From contig JACJYE010000001.1 of assembly GCA_020636255.1 (NCBI GenBank), forward strand, positions 735,501-799,500: DNA of 64,000 nt, in the 5' to 3' direction. Shown here in pieces: positions 53,056-60,550 of this stretch. Under the pieces are notes generated by a model, which had not been told where the DNA came from, ran no database searches, and worked only from the letters and a program-made list of their open reading frames with translations. Numbering within the stretch: position 1 is the stretch's first letter; each line of letters starts with the position of its first letter. The translations under genes and the position numbers were made by a program. Source of the stretch: Lewinellaceae bacterium. GTDB lineage: Bacteria; Bacteroidota; Bacteroidia; Chitinophagales; Saprospiraceae.

Positions 53056-54141
53056 ATGGAGGAAAAAGTGAAGAGGTATATTATCAATTTTCTCAAGTTC
53101 CTGGTTTTTTTGGGCATAGGGGTGGGGATACTTTATCTGGTGTATCGCCAGCAGAATGCCGCCTTTCAGGAGGATTGCGCGTTGAAAGGCATCAGCGCCG
53201 AGCAGTGCAGCCTTTTTCAAAAGGTCGTCACCGATTTTCAGGGAGCCAATTACTGGTGGATACTTATGGTCTTGCTGGCCTTCACGATCAGTAATGCCAG
53301 CCGGGCTCTGCGGTGGAGGATGCTGATCCGCCCGCTGGGGTATAAGCCGCGCCTGGCCAATGCTTTTTTCGCGACAGTGCTGGGTTATTTTGCCAATCTT
53401 GCCCTGCCTCGCCTTGGGGAGATCGTGCGGGGCGCCACCTTGTCCCAATACGAAAAAATACCGGTCGAAAAGGTAATGGGCACTATCGTCGCCGACCGGG
53501 TGTTCGACGTGATCAGCATCCTTCTGGTGACGGCCCTGGCCTTTCTCCTGGCCTTTGACAACATTTGGCAATTCGTGCAGGAAAACGTCTCTCTTGCCGG
53601 CCGTTTGCAGCATGCAGGCAGCCTGATACTGGGCATGGGGGTATTTGCCCTGGCCGTTATAGCCCTGGCCTGGCTGTTCCGCCGGCGCATTGCCAGCAGT
53701 AAGCTTTACCATCGGGTTGCCGACATTGCCATGGGGTTCTGGGAGGGTATAAAGACGGTGAGGCAGTTGGACCGCCCGGGCCTGTTCCTCTTTCACAGCC
53801 TCAACATCTGGCTGATGTACTACCTGATGACCTACCTCTGTTTCTTTGCTTTCGAGCCCACGTCAGGGTTGTCGCCGCTGGCGGGCCTGGTGGTTTTTGT
53901 CTTCGGAGGCTGGGGCATCGTCATCCCTTCACCAGGGGGAATGGGTACTTACCATTTTCTGGCGCAAACGGCCCTGGCGATCTATGGCGTCAGTGGCGAC
54001 GACGGTTTTTCGTGGGCCAATATTTCGTTTTTCTCTATCCAGTTGGGGTGTAACGTGTTCATTGGCATCCTGGCACTGCTGTTGCTCCCGCCGATCAACC
54101 GGCATTACCAGCCCGTTCTGGCCGTTCAGGAGGCGGATTGA
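53056..54141 (+). CDS. Flippase-like integral membrane protein (YbhN/UPF0104 family)
   Basis: 361 aa, about eight transmembrane helices. Fits the lysylphosphatidylglycerol-synthase-TM / YbhN-UPF0104 family: 'LRWRMLIRPLGYKPRLANAF', 'NLALPRLGEIVRGATLSQYE', 'KVMGTIVADRVFDVISILLV', and 'GIVIPSPGGMGTYHFLAQTA'. These proteins move or flip lipid-linked molecules, by family reasoning. 2 bp before rfaE2, so part of the same operon; a lipid or heptose precursor is a plausible but unproven cargo. Confidence 0.87.
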   Translation: MEEKVKRYIINFLKFLVFLGIGVGILYLVYRQQNAAFQEDCALKGISAEQCSLFQKVVTDFQGANYWWILMVLLAFTISNASRALRWRMLIRPLGYKPRLANAFFATVLGYFANLALPRLGEIVRGATLSQYEKIPVEKVMGTIVADRVFDVISILLVTALAFLLAFDNIWQFVQENVSLAGRLQHAGSLILGMGVFALAVIALAWLFRRRIASSKLYHRVADIAMGFWEGIKTVRQLDRPGLFLFHSLNIWLMYYLMTYLCFFAFEPTSGLSPLAGLVVFVFGGWGIVIPSPGGMGTYHFLAQTALAIYGVSGDDGFSWANISFFSIQLGCNVFIGILALLLLPPINRHYQPVLAVQEAD

Positions 54142-54143
54142 AG

Positions 54144-54650
54144 ATGAAAAACAGGACTATGCTGGAAAAGATACACGCCAAAGTACAGGATTGGGCCCAG
54201 GCCCGGCAAACGGTGGCGAGCTGGAAGCGGGATGGCCAGCGGGTGGTTTTCACCAATGGTTGCTTCGACCTGCTGCACTACGGGCATATCCACTATCTGG
54301 CCCAGGCCCGCGAGTTGGGCGACAGGCTGGCCATAGGCCTCAATGCCGACAGTTCCGTACGCCGCCTGAAAGGGGCCGGCCGGCCGATCAATGATGAGCA
54401 TACCCGCCGCCTGATGCTGGCCGCCCTGGAATGTGTCGACCTGGTCGTCGTTTTTGAACAGGATACCCCTTTTGAACTGATCAGCCTGCTCACCCCCGAC
54501 GTGCTGGTAAAAGGCGGAGATTACAGGCCGGAAGATATCGTGGGCGCCGATGTAGTGCTGGCCGCCGGAGGAGAAGTCCGGTCATTGCCGTATATTGAGG
54601 GATATTCGACGACGGCTATCGAAGCCCGGATCAGGTCGTCGGGTTCATAA
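54144..54650 (+). CDS. rfaE2: Heptose-1-phosphate adenylyltransferase (RfaE2/HldE C-terminal type)
   Basis: 168 aa from the ATG at 54144, 2 bp after the previous stop. Cytidylyltransferase-like fold: 'VVFTNGCFDLLHYGHIHYLA' with His45-x2-His48, 'AIGLNADSSVRRLKGAGRPI', 'LTPDVLVKGGDYRPEDIVGA', and the closing 'IEGYSTTAIEARIRS'. It adenylylates D-glycero-beta-D-manno-heptose 1-phosphate for LPS core synthesis. The kinase half (RfaE1) is not in the window, so the two activities are separate proteins here. Confidence 0.88.
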   Translation: MKNRTMLEKIHAKVQDWAQARQTVASWKRDGQRVVFTNGCFDLLHYGHIHYLAQARELGDRLAIGLNADSSVRRLKGAGRPINDEHTRRLMLAALECVDLVVVFEQDTPFELISLLTPDVLVKGGDYRPEDIVGADVVLAAGGEVRSLPYIEGYSTTAIEARIRSSGS

Positions 54651-54670
54651 GATAACAGCAGCGGCTAACC

Positions 54671-55726
54671 ATGAAGATAAAAGAGATCATTGCCTGCCTG
54701 GAGGTTATTGCCCCTCCCGTTTACCAGGAGAGCTACGACAATGCAGGGCTTTTAACGGGCGATCCCGAAGCAGAAGCTACGGGCGCCTTATTTTGCCTGG
54801 ACTCGACGGAAGCGGTGCTCGATGAGGCCATCGCGAAACGTTGCAACCTGGTCGTTGCCCACCACCCCATTGTGTTCAGGGGTTTAAAGCGGTTGACGGG
54901 GCGCAACTACGTCGAGCGCGTCGTCATCAAGGCTATACAGCACGGGGTTGCGATCTACGCTATACATACCAACCTCGACAATGTCTATTCGCAGGGGGTC
55001 AATAGCAAAATAGCAGAAAAACTGGGCCTGCGCGACACCCGGATTCTGTCGCCCAGGCAGGTGTTGAAAAAACTAAGCGCTTACGTTCCGCCCACGCATA
55101 GCGAAACCGTACGCCAGGCGTTGTTTGCTGCCGGGGCGGGCTCACTGGCACAAGGAGACGAGCTCAGCTATGCGACGCTGGGCGTGGGCACTGCTGCCGG
55201 CACACCCGGTGCACAGGTCAAGCTGGAAGTTTTTTTCCCTTTAGCATTGGAAGGCGCAGCGCTGAGAGCCCTGCGCGATAGCCTGCCGGGCCAACCGTTT
55301 AGCTACGAAATTGTTAGTATAGAAAACCCCGATACCCGCATTGGCGCCGGTTTGATCGGGCAGCTTCCCAAGGCTATGAGTGGAAAGGCCTTCCTCCGGC
55401 ACCTGAAGGAAAGTATGCAGCTCAGCTGCGTCCGCCATACTCAGCTACTGGAGAAACCCATCCGAACGGTGGCGCTTTGTGGTGGCGCCGGCGGGTTTCT
55501 GTTGAGCAATGCCCTGGCGCAGGGCGCCGAAGTATTTGTCACCGCCGATTACAAATACCATGAATTCTTTGACGCCGATGGGCGGATCGTCATTGCGGAT
55601 ATAGGCCACTACGAAAGCGAACAATTTACAATTGAACTATTGTATGGCATTATTTCTCAGAAATTTAGTAATTTTGCGGCCTATTGTACGGAAGTGAATA
55701 CCAATCCCGTTCACTATTATCATTGA
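54671..55726 (+). CDS. Nif3-like dinuclear metal-centre protein
   Basis: 351 aa. NIF3/YbgI/YqfO family: 'YDNAGLLTGDPEAEATGALF', 'LVVAHHPIVFRGLKRLTGRN' with the His pair, 'AIYAIHTNLDN', and near the end 'ADYKYHEFFDA' and 'IVIADIGHYESEQ' with further ligands. It is longer than the minimal 250-aa form and has a central insert (about 135-225), as in the YqfO type with a PII-like domain. The hexamer binds two metals per subunit; the reaction is not known. 20 bp after rfaE2. Confidence 0.92.
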   Translation: MKIKEIIACLEVIAPPVYQESYDNAGLLTGDPEAEATGALFCLDSTEAVLDEAIAKRCNLVVAHHPIVFRGLKRLTGRNYVERVVIKAIQHGVAIYAIHTNLDNVYSQGVNSKIAEKLGLRDTRILSPRQVLKKLSAYVPPTHSETVRQALFAAGAGSLAQGDELSYATLGVGTAAGTPGAQVKLEVFFPLALEGAALRALRDSLPGQPFSYEIVSIENPDTRIGAGLIGQLPKAMSGKAFLRHLKESMQLSCVRHTQLLEKPIRTVALCGGAGGFLLSNALAQGAEVFVTADYKYHEFFDADGRIVIADIGHYESEQFTIELLYGIISQKFSNFAAYCTEVNTNPVHYYH

Positions 55727-55754
55727 TGGCGTGTTTTAGACACAGAGGCCATCA
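55724..55754 (+). terminator. Hairpin overlapping the Nif3-like gene stop
   Basis: TGATGGCGTGT (55724-55734), a 5-nt loop TTTAG, then ACAC, a 4-nt bulge and GCCATCA (55748-55754). It begins at the stop codon and lies ahead of the zinc-ribbon gene, so it may be a weak terminator or attenuator. It contains the 12-mer GTGTTTTAGACA repeated at 56644. Confidence 0.4.
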
Positions 55755-55790
55755 AGAACAACATTAAAAAACCTAAATAGCATAAAGAGA

Positions 55791-56561
55791 ATGGCAGCAG
55801 AACCCACTGTAGCAGAAAAGCTGAATGAACTCTACCAACTCCAGTCTATTGACTCCAAGATCGACGAGATCGAAGTACTGAAGGGCGAGCTGCCCATGGA
55901 GGTGAGTGACCTGGAGGACGATATTGCCGGGCTGAGCACGCGCGTACAACGCCTGGAAGCGCAGGTCAAAGAACTGGAGCAGGAAGCCAATAAGCACCAG
56001 TCCAACATCAAAGAGGCCGAAGCGCTGATCGAGCGTTATAATACACAGCTGGACAACGTAAAGAACAACCGGGAATACGACGCGCTGATGAAAGAGCTGG
56101 AGATGCAGAACCTGGAGATCCAGCTTTCTGAGAAGAAGTCCCGTACGGCGCGGAAAGAAGCCGAGAACAAGGAGGAAACGCTCAATGCCACCCGCGAGCG
56201 CATGGAAGGCAAGCAGAAGGAGCTGGAGTCGAAGAAAGTAGAACTCGAGCAGATCATTTCCAAAACGGAGAAAGAAGAGGATAAGCTTCGCAAGTTGTCG
56301 GAAAAAGCCCGTAAGAACATAGAAGAACGGCTCATCCGCGCCTACGACAAGATCAGGAAGACCTACCGCAATGGCCTGGCCGTTGTGACGGTCGAGCGCA
56401 ACGCCTGCGGCGGGTGCTTCAATATGATCCCTCCGCAGTTGCAGCTGGAGATCGCCATGCGCAAGAAGATCATCGTGTGCGAGCACTGTGGCCGCATTCT
56501 GGTCGATGATATGATCGCCAGTGTCGGTGAAGAAGAAAAACAGGAAGCTCAGGAAGCCTGA
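55791..56561 (+). CDS. Coiled-coil zinc-ribbon protein (C4-type)
   Basis: 256 aa. Residues 10-195 are one long coiled coil (heptads of Leu/Glu/Lys; 'DDIAGLSTRVQRLEAQVKEL'). The C-terminus is a zinc ribbon with Cys pairs in 'ACGGCFNMI' and 'VCEHCGRIL'. This layout matches the HP0958/CT398-type family, proposed to bind RNA or act in protein export; the role here is unknown. It is the last gene before a strong terminator. Confidence 0.85.
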   Translation: MAAEPTVAEKLNELYQLQSIDSKIDEIEVLKGELPMEVSDLEDDIAGLSTRVQRLEAQVKELEQEANKHQSNIKEAEALIERYNTQLDNVKNNREYDALMKELEMQNLEIQLSEKKSRTARKEAENKEETLNATRERMEGKQKELESKKVELEQIISKTEKEEDKLRKLSEKARKNIEERLIRAYDKIRKTYRNGLAVVTVERNACGGCFNMIPPQLQLEIAMRKKIIVCEHCGRILVDDMIASVGEEEKQEAQEA

Positions 56562-56580
56562 CCTTCCGGAAATTCCAAAA

Positions 56581-56631
56581 AAAAAGGGCCTTGAGGGAAG
56601 AAAAGTTGCAAATCCCCTCAAGGCTCTTTTT
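56581..56631 (+). terminator. Intrinsic terminator after the zinc-ribbon gene
   Basis: AAAAAGGGCCTTGAGGG (56581-56597) pairs with CCCTCAAGGCTCTTTTT (56615-56631) with one G-U, and ends in a T run. It starts 20 bp after the stop at 56561. Confidence 0.85.
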
Positions 56632-56705
56632 CTTTGTAGTTTCGTGTTTTAGACAGTCCACCCTTTACAGCCCCTACGATTTGTTCGCACCCAAAAACGC
56701 ACTAC

Positions 56706-58208
56706 ATGTTTCGGCTTTTGGCGCTTCTGCTTTTCCTTCCGATGCTGGCCTTCCCGTTACGGGCTGCCAAGTATTTCGAATTCACCCCCAATGCCCGGGA
56801 GGCTTACAGCCAGGCCATAAGCCTGCGTTTCGGCGAATCTTACGCCTCACTGGCCCGGATGAAGCTTGAAGACCCCAACAACCTGATCGTCCACCATATC
56901 GAAAACTATATCGACTTTTTTACCCTCTGCATTACGGAGGATGAAGAGGCCTACCGGCGCCTGAAAAAGAAACGCGATATGCGCCTGGAACAGGTGCGCT
57001 CGGGCGACCCCAGCTCGCCGTATTATCTTTTTGTGCAGGCCGACATCCGACTGCAATGGGCCTTGTTGCGGCTACGCTTCGAAGATTACGTCGGCGCGTT
57101 CAATGAAGTGAGCAAGGCCTACAAGTTGCTGCAGGAGAACGAGGCGCTTTTCCCCGATTTCATGCCGAACAAAAAGGACCTGGGTATCCTTCACGCCATG
57201 GTGGGCACAATTCCCGACAGCTATAAATGGGGTGTAAAACTACTGGGCGGCCTGGACGGCACGATAGCCCAGGGCAGGAAAGAAGTAGAGCAGGTGCTGG
57301 ACTACGCCTCGAAGCACGACTTTATCTTCGAAGAAGAGACCGTTGCCCTGTACGCATATCTGCTTCTTCACCTCGACAATCAGGAGCAAGAGGCCTGGAA
57401 GGCCATCTCTTCATCCGGACTGCTGAAGCCGTCGCAGAATCCGCTCCACTGTTTCGTCATGGCTAACATCGCCATGCGGACCCAACAAAATGACAAGGCG
57501 ATACAGATCCTGCAGAACCGCCCCCGTGGCGGCGCCTATATGCAGTTGCCCTATCTCGATTATATGCTCGGCCTGGCGAAGCTGCGGCGGCTGGATGCTG
57601 ATGCCGCTCCTTATTTTCAGGCCTTCCTCAGGCAGTACAAGGGGCACAACTTCGTAAAAGAAGCCTATCAGAAAATAGCCTGGCAGGAGCTGGCCAACGG
57701 TGACGCGGAGGGGTACTCCACCGCCATCAAGGCCTGCCTGGACAAGGGCCGTGATAAGGCCGGTGGTGATAAGAATGCCCTGGAGGAAGCCCGTAGCGGG
57801 CTGATACCTGATGTTTCACTTCTGAAGGCCCGCCTTCTTTTCGATGGGGGGTATTATGAACAGGGGTACCGCCTTTTGTTATCCCGTTCGGAGGCTTCGT
57901 TCGGGCATCCGCGCGAACAGCTGGAGTATTACTACCGCATGGGCCGCCTGCTGCACGGCCTGGAGCGCTACAACGAAGCTTTGCGGTATTACCAGCTCAC
58001 GATAGAAAAAGGGGGCTCTCAGCCGTGGTTCTTTGCCTGTAACGCTGCTCTGCAGATGGGGCTGATCTATGAAAAGAAGGGTAATACGGCCCGCGCCCGC
58101 GAGGCATACGAGCGCTGTCTGAGCTTCAAACCCGAAGAATACCGCACCGGCCTGCATCAGAAGGCAAAGTCGGGGTTGGCCAGGCTGAATGAGAAAAAGC
58201 GCTCGTAG
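56706..58208 (+). CDS. Secreted tetratricopeptide-repeat protein
   Basis: 500 aa, signal peptide MFRLLALLLFLPMLAFPLRA. The rest is all helical with TPR-like pairs: 'LARMKLEDPNNLIVHHIENY', 'YEQGYRLLLSRSEASFGHP', 'GLERYNEALRYYQLTIEKGG', and 'IYEKKGNTARAREAYERCLS' near the C-terminus. The first 250 residues look like a Bacteroidota-specific TPR region ('LGILHAMVGTIPDSYKWGVK'). A periplasmic scaffold is likely. It follows a terminator, so it is a separate unit, and is convergent with DUF4286 (6 bp between stops). Confidence 0.82.
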   Translation: MFRLLALLLFLPMLAFPLRAAKYFEFTPNAREAYSQAISLRFGESYASLARMKLEDPNNLIVHHIENYIDFFTLCITEDEEAYRRLKKKRDMRLEQVRSGDPSSPYYLFVQADIRLQWALLRLRFEDYVGAFNEVSKAYKLLQENEALFPDFMPNKKDLGILHAMVGTIPDSYKWGVKLLGGLDGTIAQGRKEVEQVLDYASKHDFIFEEETVALYAYLLLHLDNQEQEAWKAISSSGLLKPSQNPLHCFVMANIAMRTQQNDKAIQILQNRPRGGAYMQLPYLDYMLGLAKLRRLDADAAPYFQAFLRQYKGHNFVKEAYQKIAWQELANGDAEGYSTAIKACLDKGRDKAGGDKNALEEARSGLIPDVSLLKARLLFDGGYYEQGYRLLLSRSEASFGHPREQLEYYYRMGRLLHGLERYNEALRYYQLTIEKGGSQPWFFACNAALQMGLIYEKKGNTARAREAYERCLSFKPEEYRTGLHQKAKSGLARLNEKKRS

Positions 58209-58214
58209 CGAGGC

Positions 58215-58517
58215 CTATAACACTTCCATCAAAGTCCGGAATGCCACATATTGGCCCTGATAGCGCCGGCTGTGCTCCTCCTGCAGGCGTTTGGCGTGTT
58301 TGTCCCGGTACTCCATAAAAGCATCCAGGCTCGGGCATAAGTACTGTATGGCGTAAGAGACGCCTTCCGATTCCTCTTCTCCGAGGATGTGGAGCAGGCG
58401 GTGTTCCACAAACAAGCCGGTGGCGAGCACATCGGGGATGTGTTCGGTTTTCATCCAGCGCAGCCAATCTTCGTGGAGGGCCGTTGCGATCTTTATGGTT
58501 ACGTTGTAAAGGATCAT
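58215..58517 (-). CDS. DUF4286 family protein
   Basis: 100 aa, soluble, ferredoxin-like alpha+beta. Matches DUF4286: 'MILYNVTIKIATALHEDWLR', 'WMKTEHIPDVLATGLFVEHR', 'YAIQYLCPSLDAFMEYRDKH', 'RYQGQYVAFRTLMEVL'. Function unknown. Its start overlaps the murA stop by 4 bp, so it is translationally coupled to murA. Confidence 0.87.
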   Translation of the reverse strand: MILYNVTIKIATALHEDWLRWMKTEHIPDVLATGLFVEHRLLHILGEEESEGVSYAIQYLCPSLDAFMEYRDKHAKRLQEEHSRRYQGQYVAFRTLMEVL

Positions 58518-59830
58518 CCTTCGATTCTGCGTATTTGGGCGCCCAGTGCACGCAGGCGCTCGTCAATTTTCTGGTATCCCCGGTCGATCTGGTGAATGTT
58601 GTGGATGACACTGCGGCCATTGGCGGAGAGTGCGGCGATGAGCAGCGCCACACCTGCCCGGATGTCGGGGGAGGTCATTTCTATGCCGCGCAGCTGGTGT
58701 CGGCGCCCCAACCCAATGACGGTAGCGCGGTGCGGGTCGCAGAGGATGATCTGTGCGCCCATATCGATGAGTTTGTCGACGAAAAAAAGGCGGCTTTCGA
58801 ACATTTTCTGGTGGACCAGCACGCTGCCCTTGGCCTGTGTCGCTACCACCAGCACGATGCTCATCAGGTCGGGCGTAAAGCCCGGCCAGGGCGCATCGTA
58901 TATGGTCATGATGGAGCCATCGATAAAGGACTGGATCTCGTATTCATCCTGCCGTGGCACGAACAGGCTGTCGCCCCGGAACTCGGTGCGAATGCCCATG
59001 CGCCCGAAGACGTGAGGGATGATGCCCAGATCTTCCTCCCTTGCCTCTTTGATGGTGATCTCCGACTGCGTCATGGCGGCCATACCGATAAAGCTGCCTA
59101 TCTCTATCATATCGGGAAGCAGGCGGTGTTCTGTACCCTTCAGCCTGCCGACGCCTTCTATGGTGAGCAGGTTGGAGCCTATCCCTTCGATCCTGGCACC
59201 CATGCGCACCAGCATCTGGCAGAGCTGCTGGACATAAGGTTCGCAGGCGGCATTATAGATCTGGGTAGAGCCTTCGGCAAGTACAGCGGCCATGATGACG
59301 TTGGCCGTACCGGTGACGGATATCTCATCCATCAGCAGGTAGGCGCCTCGCAGTTTCCGGGCCTCGACATTATACTGGCTCCGTCCGGCGTCGTAGGTAA
59401 AAGTGGCGCCGAGTTTTTCCAGGCCTAGGAAGTGGGTGTCGAGGCGGCGGCGGCCGATCTTGTCGCCGCCGGGTTTGGGCAGGAAAGCGCGGCCGAAGCG
59501 GGCCAGCAGTGGGGCAACCAGCATGACCGACCCCCGGATGCGGCTGGCGTCCTGCCGGAATTCCTTCGACTGAAAGAAATCCAGGCGCACATCCCGGGCC
59601 TGAAAGCTATATGTATCTTCCGACAGGCGTTCGACGGCAACCCCCAACCCTGCCAGCAAGCTGATCAGACGCTGGACATCCAGGATGTCCGGGATGTTGG
59701 AGATCGTCACCTTTTCCTCGGTGAGCAGGGTAGCACAGAGGGCCTGCAAGGCTTCGTTTTTGGCGCCCTGAGGAGTGATCACCCCACTCAGGGGAGCGCC
59801 GCCTATCACTTCAAAAGCGTCGAGGGACAT
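58514..59830 (-). CDS. murA: UDP-N-acetylglucosamine 1-carboxyvinyltransferase, Asp-type active site
   Basis: 438 aa from the ATG at 59830; the frame runs on upstream to 60028 through the DUF4290 gene. MurA transfers enolpyruvate from PEP to UDP-GlcNAc, the first committed step of peptidoglycan. Seen: 'PQGAKNEALQALCATLLT', 'RIRGSVMLVAPLLARFG', the active loop 'KPGGDKIGRRRLDTHFLGLE', and 'YDAPWPGFTPDLMSIVLV'. The loop residue that is Cys115 in E. coli is Asp123 here; Cys-to-Asp MurA is known to resist fosfomycin. Operon with glmS and DUF4290. Confidence 0.95.
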   Translation of the reverse strand: MSLDAFEVIGGAPLSGVITPQGAKNEALQALCATLLTEEKVTISNIPDILDVQRLISLLAGLGVAVERLSEDTYSFQARDVRLDFFQSKEFRQDASRIRGSVMLVAPLLARFGRAFLPKPGGDKIGRRRLDTHFLGLEKLGATFTYDAGRSQYNVEARKLRGAYLLMDEISVTGTANVIMAAVLAEGSTQIYNAACEPYVQQLCQMLVRMGARIEGIGSNLLTIEGVGRLKGTEHRLLPDMIEIGSFIGMAAMTQSEITIKEAREEDLGIIPHVFGRMGIRTEFRGDSLFVPRQDEYEIQSFIDGSIMTIYDAPWPGFTPDLMSIVLVVATQAKGSVLVHQKMFESRLFFVDKLIDMGAQIILCDPHRATVIGLGRRHQLRGIEMTSPDIRAGVALLIAALSANGRSVIHNIHQIDRGYQKIDERLRALGAQIRRIEG

Positions 59831-59840
59831 TTCGTGTTCG

Positions 59841-60536
59841 TTATTTCTTGCGACGGTAGGTGCGCGACCGTTGTTTGTTGTCCCGGCCGCTGTTCTGGTT
59901 ATTGCCGTTGGGCCCGCCAGCGCGCTTGCCTCCGTTATTGGGAGCAGGGCGGCGGCGGTCCGTTCTGGACAGGTTGTCAATGGCCGTGTCTTCATGGAGG
60001 GTAAGCTGGCCCTGAGACAGCGACTCAAGGTCCCCTTTTATGATATCGTCGCTGACATAGTGTTCCTTATTCCAGGTTTTATAGGCCAGTTTCATATAGG
60101 AAGCGATGACATTGACAAAACCGTCGCGTTTGGGGCCCTGGGGCATAGACAATGCCTTTTTGATGAGCACCTGAACGTTGTGCCCGTAATGGCGGAATTT
60201 TGCTTCCGACACCGGGTACCCGATCTTTTCCGGATGTTTGCGGATATCTTCCGGAGTAGGGATCTCACCAAAAGGCGGGACGACGTCAAGTTCGTAGTTG
60301 GCGATGCGAAAGACGTGTTTCCACAGCTTCTCGCGGTAGTCGTCGAGGTTGCGGTTTTGGGGATGCATCTGCATCATCATGTCCACCACTTTTTCAACAA
60401 AGCGCTGGCGCATTTTCGGGTTCTCGATCGTCTTGGCATGCTGGACCAGTTTCTGGACATTCCGGCCATATTCCGGGATGATCAGGCCTTCCCGGTCCGA
60501 ATTGTATTCCATTCCCTGATTAATCGGATCACTCAT
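59841..60536 (-). CDS. DUF4290 family protein
   Basis: 231 aa, soluble. Matches DUF4290, a Bacteroidota family: 'YNSDREGLIIPEYGRNVQKL', 'MMMQMHPQNRNLDDYREKLW', 'YPVSEAKFRHYGHNVQVLIK'. A low-complexity basic tail (about 190-231, rich in Arg, Gly, Asn) could bind nucleic acid. Function unknown. Encoded between glmS (14 bp) and murA (10 bp), an arrangement I recall from other Bacteroidota, so a link to cell-wall synthesis is likely. Confidence 0.85.
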   Translation of the reverse strand: MSDPINQGMEYNSDREGLIIPEYGRNVQKLVQHAKTIENPKMRQRFVEKVVDMMMQMHPQNRNLDDYREKLWKHVFRIANYELDVVPPFGEIPTPEDIRKHPEKIGYPVSEAKFRHYGHNVQVLIKKALSMPQGPKRDGFVNVIASYMKLAYKTWNKEHYVSDDIIKGDLESLSQGQLTLHEDTAIDNLSRTDRRRPAPNNGGKRAGGPNGNNQNSGRDNKQRSRTYRRKK

Positions 60537-60550
60537 ATTTGAAGTTTTAC

